DNA of 64,000 bases from Nostoc punctiforme NIES-2108 (GCA_003326195.1 LXQE01000150.1:145485-209484); one strand, 5' to 3'. Counted from the first letter of the stretch, positions 8,427 to 16,894 are shown. Numbers and translations are program-made. Notes: a model not told the origin generated them from the sequence alone.

Positions 8427-8810
8427 TTATTTTGCGTAAGTCCTGCTATTTTCCAACCATAGAATTGTTATGATACCTATTGCATAAGCAATGATATCCT
8501 TCCAATCAAATACACTTCCCAAGGCAACAGCCAGAATCTTATATTTTTGCAATCCTAAGTTATTTACGAAATTAAAATATTGAAGAATCTCAATAGTACA
8601 AGAAAATGCCAAAACTGATAAAGCAACGATGGATGAATGTATATTCCAAAAAGCTTTGACAAAGCAATAAATTAGTATAACTACTAAAACGTCACCGATA
8701 AAAGGACGAATGAAACTATCATTGACAAAAACAGCAATACATATCTCTATTAAAAATAATAGAAGTGTGAGGTAAAAATATTTTTTGTTGAAGATAAACA
8801 TGGCAATCAA
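8427..8810 (-). CDS. DUF2809 family membrane protein
   Basis: 127 residues, with four membrane helices (about 10-28, 38-56, 60-78, 102-120). It carries the DUF2809 signature segments F-I-R-P-F-I-G-D-V-L-V and A-V-A-L-G-S-V-F-D-W-K-D-I-I-A-Y. The family is a small VanZ-like membrane protein group of unknown function. A Met at residue 4 is an alternative start. It is followed (upstream on its strand) by the 21-bp repeat array. Confidence 0.82.
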   Translation of the reverse strand: MIAMFIFNKKYFYLTLLLFLIEICIAVFVNDSFIRPFIGDVLVVILIYCFVKAFWNIHSSIVALSVLAFSCTIEILQYFNFVNNLGLQKYKILAVALGSVFDWKDIIAYAIGIITILWLENSRTYAK

Positions 8811-8960
8811 TAGCGTTCAAAAAACACTTGTTTTGACTATAAACCTCTTCAATTTTTTATAGACTCTGTTGAAAATTCTATTATTACTGAGTAGGTTTCC
8901 AAATGACAATGGGAAATAAAACTCTTTGTATACCCATAAATTTCTCTGTTTTGTCTTCCT

Positions 8961-9233
8961 TGTAAGAGCTTCTGCCTTCACGTTTCGGTGTTTCGCGCAG
9001 CCTGTAAGAGCTTCCGTCTTCCCTGTAAGAGCTTCTGCCTTCACATTTCGGTGTTTCGCGCAGCCTGTAAGAGCTTCCGTCTTCCCTGTAAGAGCTTCTG
9101 CCTTCACATTTCGGTGTTTTGCGCAGCCTGTAAGAGCTTCTGTCTTCACGTTTCGGTGTTTTGCGCAGCCTGTAGCAACTTCTGTCTTGACGTTTCGGTG
9201 TTTCGCGCAGCCTGTAGCAACTTCTGCTTTGAC
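8961..9233. repeat. array of thirteen 21-bp repeats in a higher-order pattern
   Basis: 273 bp, exactly 13 x 21. The units are of two kinds, TGTAAGAGCTTCTGCCTTCAC-like and GTTTCGGTGTTTCGCGCAGC-like. They alternate, with a third variant (TGTAAGAGCTTCCGTCTTCC) making a 63-bp higher-order repeat in the first half; the last four units use TGTAGCAACTTCTG. Because 21 is a multiple of 3 and no unit has a stop, several frames stay open on both strands, which explains long but meaningless open frames. Confidence 0.93.
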
Positions 9234-9427
9234 GTTATCAGAAACAGACTGGCGTTATATAACAATACGGTTCGGTTAAGGTTTTTTGATGAAAATTTTA
9301 GATCGCAAAGACGCGATAAATTGCATCTCTACATCTGGATTTTGGGCTATTCCTGATAGACACTTACTTGCACTGTAAGATTTAATCGGATAATCTGAGC
9401 AATCGAGACTGTTTTTCAGGAAAACCA

Positions 9428-9784
9428 ATGAACAAATTCATACTGAGTTTGCTTTCTTCTCCTGTGCTGATTAGCTCTCTTCTCTCTATGGGAGTAATGC
9501 TGAATCACGCACAAGCTATGGAGCCAGAACCAGGAGCCAAAACCACAGATCGTCTATCTTGTATACGCAATAAACATAAAGTGGGTTTAGTATGTGCCAG
9601 AGCTTCCGTATTGGCTCAAATCCCAAACTATCAGCGTGAAATAGAGTTTTCTCGAGAAGATGCTCCGATGCTGGAGTTCAATGATGAAGAAAGCAATGTG
9701 GCAATCGACTTATTTGGCTGTGATTGTCCTGCTTGTATAAATTCTTTGCGTCAGATGCGCGGGGCGACACCCTTAGTATATTAG
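9428..9784 (+). CDS. hypothetical small secreted protein
   Basis: 118 residues with a clear signal peptide (positively charged start, hydrophobic run to about residue 24, A-Q-A at 28-30). The mature part has cysteines at C45, C56 and then a tight C-D-C-P-A-C-I cluster near residues 98-103, suggesting disulfides or metal binding in the periplasm or outside. I do not recognise the family. An AGGAAA-type site precedes the ATG. It is flanked by repeats on both sides and appears monocistronic. Confidence 0.6.
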   Translation: MNKFILSLLSSPVLISSLLSMGVMLNHAQAMEPEPGAKTTDRLSCIRNKHKVGLVCARASVLAQIPNYQREIEFSREDAPMLEFNDEESNVAIDLFGCDCPACINSLRQMRGATPLVY

Positions 9785-9790
9785 TAAATC

Positions 9791-9866
9791 ATTGATCTTT
9801 GAAGACGCGATAAATCGCGTCTCTACATCAGGGTTTTGGGTTGATCTGAACTGTATTAATTTATAA
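9791..9866 (+). repeat. dispersed repeat built on the GACGCGATAAATCGCGTC palindrome (copy)
   Basis: Perfect 18-bp palindrome GACGCGATAAATCGCGTC followed by TCTACATCAGGGTTTTGGG and CTGAACTGTATT, shared with 16952-17041, 39470-39542 (reversed) and 55217-55330. A diverged copy lies at 9301-9352. Confidence 0.8.
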
Positions 9867-9974
9867 ACAACATCCACAAACTTTTCTAAGGACATAACAT
9901 TGTTATGCCCCCACTACGTGTTTTATTCAAAATCAAACTAACCTAAATTGCTAGTTAACGATCCTAATTGATGA

Positions 9975-10322
9975 TTAGCTCGATTTTTCGACTCGCAAAC
10001 CAAAGTATGTCAAAACAAGTTCAGTTGAGCCATTATTGACAACTTCGTGTACTTCTCCCGGTTCGATGGCTACGCAGTTTCCCGGAAGCAAGGGGTATTC
10101 TGTACCATCAATGTGAATTACTCCTGAACCGGCTTCCACAAAAAATACTTCGCACATATCTTGATGCGCGTGTGCTGGTGCGGTTTGTCCAGGAGCAAAA
10201 CGTGCTTGAGAAAAGTTAGTTAGGTGAGGTAAATCGCCGAAGCGTAACATCACCTTTTTCTTGATTTCGGCATTGTGAGAAACCGACTCTTCAGGCAAGT
10301 CTTTAAGAGAAGTGGTAATCAT
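9975..10322 (-). CDS. single-domain cupin protein
   Basis: 115 residues forming one cupin. Motif 1 is APGQTAPAHAHQDMCEVFFV (H-x-H and E ligands), and motif 2 is PGNCVAIEPGEVHEV (the second His). It probably binds a divalent metal. Its start codon overlaps the stop of the upstream 971-residue fusion gene (10319-10322), so the two are translationally coupled and probably act together. The cupin could sense or modify the product of the fusion enzyme; this is inference only. Confidence 0.88.
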   Translation of the reverse strand: MITTSLKDLPEESVSHNAEIKKKVMLRFGDLPHLTNFSQARFAPGQTAPAHAHQDMCEVFFVEAGSGVIHIDGTEYPLLPGNCVAIEPGEVHEVVNNGSTELVLTYFGLRVEKSS

Positions 10323-13234
10323 TCGGGTCTTAAATCATTAGATAATTCCACAATACCCCTAGACCCATCAATCCTGACTCGTTGACCATCTTGCAAGATC
10401 CATGTAGCACCACGAACATCCATCACGGCGGGAATTCCATACTCACGAGCAACGATCGCACCGTGAGAAAGCCTTCCCCCAGCTTCGGCAATTAATCCTC
10501 CAGCCCTTAATAACAATGGGGCCCAGCCGGAATCTGTATAAGGCACTACCAAAATCGTATCTCGATCGATGTCTGGAATGTCTTGTAAATTTCGCAACAC
10601 TTTCACCCTACCTTCGGCTTGCCCATGACTGGCTCCAATACCTTGTAAAATTTGGTCAGAGTAAAGTTCAGAGGGAGCTAAGGGGTGAGGAGGTGTATGG
10701 CCGTAGACTAAAAGAGGTATTTGAATAATCTCGCTATCTTGTACAAATTGCGATCGCCTAAATTCTACTAACTTATCTAACTGCTCTATTAAGCTGGAAT
10801 CTTCATTCCCAATTAGACGCCGCACTTCATCAAAGTTGAGAAAAAAGATATCGCCTGTTTTCTTGAGTAAACCAGACTCTAACCAAATCTTCTCTAAAGC
10901 CACAAAACTCCAACGCAATTCAGCTAAAAGTCGGGAATAAACTTCGGTGACTCGTCCTTTGATATCTACACGCCGTTGCACGAAAGAGCGTTTGCGCTTA
11001 CTGGCAAAGATACTATTAATCGCGTCTTTAGCACCTGCTTGCGGTTCGTTCCCCTGCATTAACTGCACAAACATTTGCTGAATCATCTGGGGATTTTCCC
11101 GCCAAGTGGGAACGGAGATATCGGTTCCTACTTCGCTTAAGTAGCCGTAATCTTGCAGCAATTCGTTAAATGCTTGAAGGATCTTCTGTCCTTCGGGGGT
11201 TTGCTTTAATTGCTCAAATACTTGCTGTGGCTCAAACTCAACCAATACCTGCTTGGCATCTGTAGCTATGGCACTGAGCGATCGCAATGCCGCTACCTCT
11301 GGGGTGACGCTATGATCGATTTGCCCATCTTTTACCCGAAAAATTGCCTGTCTCAGGGCAGCACTTAAAGGAGCTAAAATGCTGTAATACGTTCCATGAC
11401 GCAGCAACTCTAGAATAAAATCAATTCTTGCCAACAGCTTCGGTGGTTCCAAGTTGTCTATATCTTCTTGTGCCAACTGCGACAACCCAGGAATGAACCG
11501 TTTGTGATAATCTTCCTTGAAGTCCTTTTCTAAACTTAATTCCCGCTTCAACAACTTCCCTAGTCCTGGCAAATTTTCCCAAGTTGACTGCAAGGACGGC
11601 TTACTTAATTTAGCTCCTCTGGTTAAAAATTCCAGACTTTCCGGCGGTAGTCCCATGCGGAGAAAAATATCTCCTAACAGGGACGCATTAAAGTAAGCTC
11701 TGGAATAGTGCAGAGTTGCTGTTTTGGCGAAATCTAACCCCAAGGCGCGATCGCCTAAAACTAAAGTAAAAAATTCTCCCCAAACTCCACAAGTTAAGGG
11801 ACGATTAATTGACCATGTTAAGGGGTGAATTACTCCAGGAATCACTTCAGCAGCGATTTTGCGTGTCCAGATGGGCAACAGAGTGGTGATCGGTCGAGAT
11901 TGCAACACCCAAAGCGTTTGCCCATCATAACTCCACTCGACATCTTGAGGAGTGCCATGATAACGTTTTTCGAGTCGGTAAGCTAAGTATGCAACTTGTT
12001 TGATTAATGATTGCGGGACTCGTCCTTGACCCTCTAATTGTACAGAGTAGGAATTTTCTGTTTCAACGACAAAAGCGCGATATTGTTCTGGTGTGACTTT
12101 TCCCGAAACGACTTGCGTTGCGCTGCCTGGAAGGGCTTCAATAATGATCGCATCGCCTTGCTGGGTAATGGGATCGCGGCTGAAAGCGACTCCAGAATAT
12201 ACACTCTGGACTTGTTGCTGAATCAACACAGCCATTGCTGTATCATTTAAGCCGCGATCGCGCCGATATTGGACAGCAGATGGATGATTGTAGGAAGCTT
12301 GAACTTGAGCGATCGCTGACTGTAATGCTTCTGGGCTAGTAACATTTACAACTGTTTCATACTGTCCAGCAGCAGAAGCGTGTTCTGAGTCTTCTCCAAT
12401 AGCCGAGGAACGCACCACCAAGGGAGATAATTCTGATGGTTGGAGAAATTCTGTTAACCCTTCTGGATTGTCGATAGGTGCTAGTACCCATCCCTTCGGC
12501 ACTGGATAGCCCCAGCGCTTAATTTGAGATAATGTTGCCGCCTTTTCTCCGACTATGGCAGCATTCAACTCTTCATCTAAAGAAACCATTGTGCGTTGGC
12601 GTAGCCCGTCGTAGACATCGCCGCGTAAAAATTCCAACATCGCTTGCGATTCTGTTTGTGCCTCTTGGGCTGGCAGTTTCATATCATCAGGAATTTTGGT
12701 GTAAATCCAGCCCATTAAACCAGCTAAGGCGACAGCAGCAAGTATTCTGGGAATATCGCTAAAGTGCAGAAGTGCCACAAACAAAGGAAAAAGTAGCAAA
12801 ACCCCAAATTTGACTAACTTTCTTGATTGCAGAATTGTAAAAGTAATACCTGCAAAGAAAGATACAAATATCGCGACCAGTGGATCGTGTACGACAAATC
12901 CCCAGACAACATTTGTCGTACCTGCTCCTCTGCCTATCCAGTATCTACCGATTACCAGAGCGATTAGGGCAACCAATTCCCAAAACGATCCATCTGGGAA
13001 GAAAATGCGGGTGAGTAAGACTGCCGCAACTCCTTTAAAAGCTTCTGACAAGACTGCCAGAATTCCGACAATTTTACCGCCATGATAAAAGGCAGCTGAT
13101 ACACTAATGTTTCGTGTACCAACTTGTGATAACTGCTTGCGCTTTAGGGCGTAAGTTATCCATGCTATCAGGGGTAATCCGCCCAAAAGGGGGCAGACAA
13201 TTAAAATAACTAAGATACCCCAAGGTTCAAACAT
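10319..13234 (-). CDS. PlsY-like membrane domain fused to PEP synthase-like phosphotransferase domains
   Basis: 971 residues. Residues 1-180 are a polytopic PlsY-like domain (glycerol-3-phosphate acyltransferase family) with GTRNISVSAAFYHGGK near 39-54, but the usual second PlsY motif with GGK is replaced by GRGAGTTN. Residues about 222-455 are the ATP-binding PPDK/PEP synthase domain (GEKAATLSQIKRWGYPVP, VVRSSAIGEDSEHASAAGQY, VLQSRPIT). The middle (460-830) is helical and unassigned. Residues about 870-971 are the swivelling His domain with GGRLSHGAIVAREYGIP, His924. The C-terminal PEP-binding barrel is absent, as in rifampin-phosphotransferase-type enzymes. Residues 204-213 come from a dispersed repeat. 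Annotation pipelines name such proteins for PlsY, but the substrate is unknown. Confidence 0.85.
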   Translation of the reverse strand: MFEPWGILVILIVCPLLGGLPLIAWITYALKRKQLSQVGTRNISVSAAFYHGGKIVGILAVLSEAFKGVAAVLLTRIFFPDGSFWELVALIALVIGRYWIGRGAGTTNVVWGFVVHDPLVAIFVSFFAGITFTILQSRKLVKFGVLLLFPLFVALLHFSDIPRILAAVALAGLMGWIYTKIPDDMKLPAQEAQTESQAMLEFLRGDVYDGLRQRTMVSLDEELNAAIVGEKAATLSQIKRWGYPVPKGWVLAPIDNPEGLTEFLQPSELSPLVVRSSAIGEDSEHASAAGQYETVVNVTSPEALQSAIAQVQASYNHPSAVQYRRDRGLNDTAMAVLIQQQVQSVYSGVAFSRDPITQQGDAIIIEALPGSATQVVSGKVTPEQYRAFVVETENSYSVQLEGQGRVPQSLIKQVAYLAYRLEKRYHGTPQDVEWSYDGQTLWVLQSRPITTLLPIWTRKIAAEVIPGVIHPLTWSINRPLTCGVWGEFFTLVLGDRALGLDFAKTATLHYSRAYFNASLLGDIFLRMGLPPESLEFLTRGAKLSKPSLQSTWENLPGLGKLLKRELSLEKDFKEDYHKRFIPGLSQLAQEDIDNLEPPKLLARIDFILELLRHGTYYSILAPLSAALRQAIFRVKDGQIDHSVTPEVAALRSLSAIATDAKQVLVEFEPQQVFEQLKQTPEGQKILQAFNELLQDYGYLSEVGTDISVPTWRENPQMIQQMFVQLMQGNEPQAGAKDAINSIFASKRKRSFVQRRVDIKGRVTEVYSRLLAELRWSFVALEKIWLESGLLKKTGDIFFLNFDEVRRLIGNEDSSLIEQLDKLVEFRRSQFVQDSEIIQIPLLVYGHTPPHPLAPSELYSDQILQGIGASHGQAEGRVKVLRNLQDIPDIDRDTILVVPYTDSGWAPLLLRAGGLIAEAGGRLSHGAIVAREYGIPAVMDVRGATWILQDGQRVRIDGSRGIVELSNDLRPE
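12597..12623 (-). repeat. dispersed repeat inside a coding sequence (linker of the PlsY-like fusion)
   Basis: GGCGTAGCCCGTCGTAGACATC here matches in reverse the intergenic repeat at 41905-41933. In frame it encodes about ten residues (D-V-Y-D-G-L-R-Q-R) between the membrane domain and the ATP-binding domain, where an insertion would be tolerated. Confidence 0.75.
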
Positions 13235-13245
13235 TCTGGATTTTG

Positions 13246-13290
13246 GATTTTAGATTTAAATTTTCCATCTAAAACCTCAAATCTAAAATC
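13246..13290. repeat. inverted repeat upstream of the PlsY-like fusion
   Basis: GATTTTAGATTT (13246-13257) and AAATCTAAAATC (13279-13290) are perfect 12-bp inverted arms around a 21-base loop, just upstream of the ATG at 13234. This puts a hairpin in the 5' leader if transcription starts further upstream. It may simply be an AT-rich heptamer-type repeat. Confidence 0.5.
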
Positions 13291-13350
13291 TAAAGTTTTG
13301 CTGAAATTTTTGATGGTTATTAGGGGAGTTTTATTTATTAGTTGCTAAAT

Positions 13351-13391
13351 GGACACTTGGCTAAGACGGAAACCGTTTAAGACAAGTGTCC
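13351..13391. ncRNA. strong hairpin, possible terminator or structured RNA
   Basis: GGACACTTG and CAAGTGTCC are perfect outer arms, and inside them ACGG-AAA-CCGT forms the tip. Across 19-base arms 16 pairs match. It lies 20 bp past the stop of the small minus-strand membrane-protein gene, so it could end or stabilise that transcript. Neither side has a clean T run, so an intrinsic terminator is not certain. Confidence 0.45.
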
Positions 13392-13410
13392 TTCTAGACT
13401 ACTAATGGTT

Positions 13411-13551
13411 TTAGTTTAGCGCATAGGCAGCTTGTAGCGCCCAGATGACGAGAGCAGCGATCGATCCCAGAAGCAACACGGTAGAGATAGTGACTACTTT
13501 TGGGGAATCTGCACCCTTAAATTTCATAATTCCGCGATTTAAGTCGGACAC
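13411..13551 (-). CDS. small single-helix membrane protein
   Basis: 46 residues from a GTG at 13549-13551 with GAGG 11 bases upstream; an ATG at 13525-13527 would give 38 residues. A charged start (S-D-L-N-R-G, K-F-K-G-A-D) leads to one hydrophobic helix V-V-T-I-S-T-V-L-L-L-G-S-I-A-A-L-V-I-W-A and a short Y-A-L-N tail. Size and layout resemble the accessory subunits of thylakoid complexes, but I do not recognise the family. The frame stays open upstream to a TAG without another start. The hairpin at 13351-13391 lies just downstream. Confidence 0.5.
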   Translation of the reverse strand: MSDLNRGIMKFKGADSPKVVTISTVLLLGSIAALVIWALQAAYALN

Positions 13552-13703
13552 AGCTTTGTAATCCTCTGTTGTTGGAGCATGAAATATTTGTCCGTTTTGA
13601 TTGTAGTCCTTCTATTTGCGGATGATGTTAAATTCACTTTAAAAATTTAGAAGCAGGAAGAGGCCGAGGCACAAGGGGACAAGTTTCTCCCTTGTCTCTT
13701 CTC

Positions 13704-13738
13704 CATGCCCAATGCCCAATGCCCAATGCCCAATCCCC
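13704..13738. repeat. heptamer tandem repeat (AATGCCC)
   Basis: Five consecutive heptamers, CATGCCC, three AATGCCC and AATCCCC. It is a short tandemly repeated repetitive sequence of the kind typical of heterocystous cyanobacteria. The same heptamer recurs at 28635-28664. Confidence 0.9.
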
Positions 13739-13781
13739 TACTATCATTAAAAAGCAACTCAGTATAAGAGGGTGTGAGTAG

Positions 13782-14747
13782 GTGAAAATAGCACTGAGCG
13801 TAATTTTGGCGGTCGTTGTGGGATTGTTTTTAGTAATCGAGATCGGATTGCGATCGCTGTTTGGTTTTGGTAATCCCCTGATTTATATTGGCGATGAGCA
13901 AATTGGTTATTTGTTGGCTCCTAACCAACGTACTCGTCGTTTTGGGAATCGCATTGAAATTAATGAATATTCTATGCGAGGTAGTCCGATCAAAAAGCTA
14001 CCTGCACCTTCTGGGTTGCGAATTCTCCTCTTAGGTGATTCTATTGCTAATGGTGGCTGGTGGACTGATCAGACTAATACAATATCTAGTTTGATGATGC
14101 GTTCTCTAGCATCATCCCCTAATAGTAATTATCAGGAAGTAGAAGTACTAAATGCTTCAGCTAACTCTTGGGGGCCAAGGAATGAATTAGCTTATTTAGA
14201 GAAGTTTGGCAATTTTAACGCGCAAGCAGTGGTGGTATTACTTAATACTGATGATTTGTTTGCTACTCCTCCTACTTCATTACCAGTAGGACGCGATCGC
14301 AATTATCCAGATCGTAAACCTCCCCTGGCATTAGTGGAAGTGTGGCAGCGTTATATCGTCAAGCAAAAGCCAATACCAGAACTGCAAGCCGTGCAAAATG
14401 AATCAGGCGATCGCGTGGGGATTAATCTGGAGGCGATCGCTAAAATTCAAGCCTTGACTCGCCAATCCAACAGCAAATTTCTGCTGGTGATGACTCCTTT
14501 ACTACGAGAAATTGGTGAACCAGGCCCCCGCGATTACGAAATTAAAGCACGTCAGCGCTTGAGTGATTTTACCAAAGCAGAGCAAATTAACTATATAGAC
14601 TTTTTACCGAATTTCAATTCAACTACCAACCCGCAAGGTTTGTTTCACGATCACATCCACCTCAACTTGCAAGGAAATAAATTTGTCAGTGAAGTTATGG
14701 AGCGATCGCTTTTAGAAATATTAGGAGATTCGTCACTTCGTCACTAA
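13782..14747 (+). CDS. SGNH/GDSL-type hydrolase, membrane-anchored
   Basis: 321 residues from a GTG start. An N-terminal hydrophobic helix (3-25) likely anchors or exports the protein. The SGNH blocks are: block I LLLGDSIANGG (Ser in GDS, near residue 86), an N-A-S-A-N-S-W-G Gly/Asn region near 123, and the C-terminal DHIHLNLQGN with the Asp-His pair near 292-295. It is probably an extracytoplasmic esterase, for example a sugar O-deacetylase; the substrate is unknown. It converges on the acyltransferase gene with a 10-bp gap. Confidence 0.85.
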   Translation: MKIALSVILAVVVGLFLVIEIGLRSLFGFGNPLIYIGDEQIGYLLAPNQRTRRFGNRIEINEYSMRGSPIKKLPAPSGLRILLLGDSIANGGWWTDQTNTISSLMMRSLASSPNSNYQEVEVLNASANSWGPRNELAYLEKFGNFNAQAVVVLLNTDDLFATPPTSLPVGRDRNYPDRKPPLALVEVWQRYIVKQKPIPELQAVQNESGDRVGINLEAIAKIQALTRQSNSKFLLVMTPLLREIGEPGPRDYEIKARQRLSDFTKAEQINYIDFLPNFNSTTNPQGLFHDHIHLNLQGNKFVSEVMERSLLEILGDSSLRH

Positions 14748-14757
14748 TATTCGTGTT

Positions 14758-15711
14758 TTAGTTAGACTTCTGAGTATCTCTAACCAAATTATTTAACTCT
14801 TCCTGCATTTGACTTTGGACTATTTCATAACAAGTATTCACATAGTTACGATCTCTAGCTGCATCTTGACCATATCTTTCAAAAGTAATTGGATGACAGA
14901 CGCGAGTGTGAATCTGCACAGGTAGAGGAATATTTGGCAGAGGGCCAATAGACAAGCCCCAAGGCAAACCTAAGTAAATTGGGAAAACTCCAGGGTCTAT
15001 TTGATATAACCACGGCAATCCCCACTGATGCAATTGTTTGACGAAATCATAACAATCACATAAAACTATCAAGCTATCATGAGCGCCTACCGAGATTACA
15101 GGAATAATCGGAACTTCTTGTTTTAAAGCCAGCTTGATAAAGCCCTGATGACCAGCAAAATGTATTTTATGGCGTTGGCTATGAGGACGAAACATATCAT
15201 ATTGTCCTCCAGGATATACCAGAACGCTAGCACCCCGATCGAAAGCCGCGCTAGCCATTTTGGGATGTGCAACAATTGCTCCGATTTTCTGGGCTAATCC
15301 TGCTATTTCAGGACTCACTTTCCAAGCGGAAGGGTGCATTAGACCATACACCAAACGCTCGGTTCCAAATCTCGAAAACCAATCGTACATCATCATTATT
15401 AAATCTGGAGAAGCCATTCCCCCATTGTGAGAGCCAACAAGTAGTACTTTCCCTGTTGTTGGTATATGGTGCCATCCATCAGTTTTTACTTGAAAGTAAT
15501 AACGGTAAAACCATTCCCATACAGGCATCAATGATTCAATAAACTGAGCATCTCGCTGTGTTAAGGAATAATGAATCTTTTTCGAGAATTCTGATGTTAA
15601 AGTATTGTCAGCGCTGACAGAAATATTCTCTACCTGTTTTGGAAATTCCATAATTAGTCGCCCATCTTCTATCACTCTTGCAAGTATCTCTGCAACTGCT
15701 CTAAATTTCAA
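14758..15711 (-). CDS. lysophospholipid acyltransferase-like (DGAT/phytyl-ester-type) protein
   Basis: Up to 317 residues. The start is a TTG at 15709-15711; ATG at 15649-15651 (297 residues) is an alternative. The acyltransferase block GSHNGGMASPDL near residue 93 is the H-x(n)-D motif, and VLVYPGGQYDMFR is the G-binding block, as in the DAGAT/TMEM68 branch rather than classic PlsC. Cyanobacterial relatives have been linked to triacylglycerol and phytyl ester synthesis (Synechocystis slr2103), but orthology is not shown here. It follows the methyltransferase gene by 16 bp, a likely operon. Confidence 0.8.
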   Translation of the reverse strand: MKFRAVAEILARVIEDGRLIMEFPKQVENISVSADNTLTSEFSKKIHYSLTQRDAQFIESLMPVWEWFYRYYFQVKTDGWHHIPTTGKVLLVGSHNGGMASPDLIMMMYDWFSRFGTERLVYGLMHPSAWKVSPEIAGLAQKIGAIVAHPKMASAAFDRGASVLVYPGGQYDMFRPHSQRHKIHFAGHQGFIKLALKQEVPIIPVISVGAHDSLIVLCDCYDFVKQLHQWGLPWLYQIDPGVFPIYLGLPWGLSIGPLPNIPLPVQIHTRVCHPITFERYGQDAARDRNYVNTCYEIVQSQMQEELNNLVRDTQKSN

Positions 15712-15727
15712 TGCCTCAAAAATTTTT

Positions 15728-16351
15728 TCACTTTCTCAACAAGATTGATACTAGTCTTGGTGGTTTATTTTTATCCTGTTCATGCCACCACTCTTTGAAG
15801 TCCTCAAGCAGAAAGCCATGAACTTTCGCTGTGTTAAAAAAGTCTGATAAATGATGCACAAATGCAGGAATTTCAATAGAATCTTGCTGTCTTTGAAAAT
15901 TAGCTTTTGTTCCTTGATATTGCTTGAATGGATGAAGCTCACAGATAAAAAAATATCCTCCTTTGACTAATACACGAGATGCTTCTGAAAATATCAAGCT
16001 GAGGTCTTCAATGTGTTCTAAAACCAGATTACAAGTGACTAAATCGGCAGACTCATTATGACAAGTCCATTGCTTGGTAATGTCTTCTGTAAGAAATACT
16101 ACATTCGCAGACCTTACTTTCTCTTTTGCCTTTTCGATCATCTGTGCTGAAAAATCGATCGCACAAACTTTCAGAGCAATTTGTGAAAGCAAAAGCGTAT
16201 TTTTACCTGTGCCACAGCCAATTTCCACGACTGATTTACACTTCAAACCCATCAAAGTTTCTCTGGTGACGGTTTGATCGAGATCGCGCGTCAGATTTTC
16301 GTCAGCATCGTATGTGGCTGACCAATTATCGTATGCTGCTTGAATACTCAT
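15728..16351 (-). CDS. class I SAM-dependent methyltransferase
   Basis: 207 residues. Motif I VVEIGCGTGKNTLLL (near 40-54), acidic loop V-C-A-I-D-F-S-A-Q-M-I, motif II region V-F-L-T-E-D-I, and the post-motif D-L-V-T-C-N-L-V-L-E-H-I-E-D typical of type 11 methyltransferases. The N-terminal Y-D-N-W-S-A-T-Y-D is the usual UbiE/BioC-like opening. The substrate cannot be named. It sits between DUF1772 and the acyltransferase on the same strand. Confidence 0.88.
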   Translation of the reverse strand: MSIQAAYDNWSATYDADENLTRDLDQTVTRETLMGLKCKSVVEIGCGTGKNTLLLSQIALKVCAIDFSAQMIEKAKEKVRSANVVFLTEDITKQWTCHNESADLVTCNLVLEHIEDLSLIFSEASRVLVKGGYFFICELHPFKQYQGTKANFQRQQDSIEIPAFVHHLSDFFNTAKVHGFLLEDFKEWWHEQDKNKPPRLVSILLRK

Positions 16352-16399
16352 ATAGCTTCATTTTGTCCGAGCAAAGGGTATCATACGTATTCATCATTC

Positions 16400-16894
16400 C
16401 TATTTCACCATGCGATCGCACAGTGCGAGTATAAGTGCTGCCGCCAGTGCCGCTATTGTCCGAACGTGGTTCCAGAAGGTCCAGTTGGTAAGATATGTAG
16501 CCCATAGGTTCGCGCCTTCAGTGCTATCCGGTTTAGCGATCGCTAACGCATCATTTAGTGGTACATTGAAGGCGATCGTTACTAGAACGGTACCAATGAG
16601 ATAGAGCAAGCTACCGATAAGCAAATAGGCAGCGCCAGGCTGATGCCACTTTAACACCGATGAAATCGCTAGAAAGATGCAAGCCGCAGCCGTTCCGAAG
16701 AGTGCCAACATGAACAACGGATTGATCGCGGTGATATTGATGGATTGCATGGCGATAATGCCCTCCTTTGGCTGGAGTCGTGCAAGGGCATTCATCACGA
16801 AAGTCGAGAAGGCAAAGAAGACGCCAGCCACCAATCCGCAGCCTAGTGCTGTGAAAAGTGTCAAAGGGAAGCGCAAATTGTCAACAAATATCAT
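16400..16894 (-). CDS. DUF1772 (anthrone oxygenase-like) membrane protein
   Basis: 164 residues with four helices and the DUF1772 signatures: G-L-V-A-G-V-F-F-A-F-S near residue 20, the N-x-P-L-N-D-A-L block (V-P-L-N-D-A-L), and the late W-x-x-x-N-H-V-R-T segment before the last helix. Fungal relatives oxidise anthrones; bacterial members mostly have no known substrate. It is 48 bp upstream of the methyltransferase, same strand, so they may be cotranscribed. Confidence 0.88.
   Translation of the reverse strand: MIFVDNLRFPLTLFTALGCGLVAGVFFAFSTFVMNALARLQPKEGIIAMQSINITAINPLFMLALFGTAAACIFLAISSVLKWHQPGAAYLLIGSLLYLIGTVLVTIAFNVPLNDALAIAKPDSTEGANLWATYLTNWTFWNHVRTIAALAAALILALCDRMVK

Noticed and set aside
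8817..9356. Long open frames on both strands through the 21-bp array (up to about 120 codons)
   Set aside because: They exist because a 21-bp unit without stops keeps several frames open; products are repetitive in every frame and have no family likeness.
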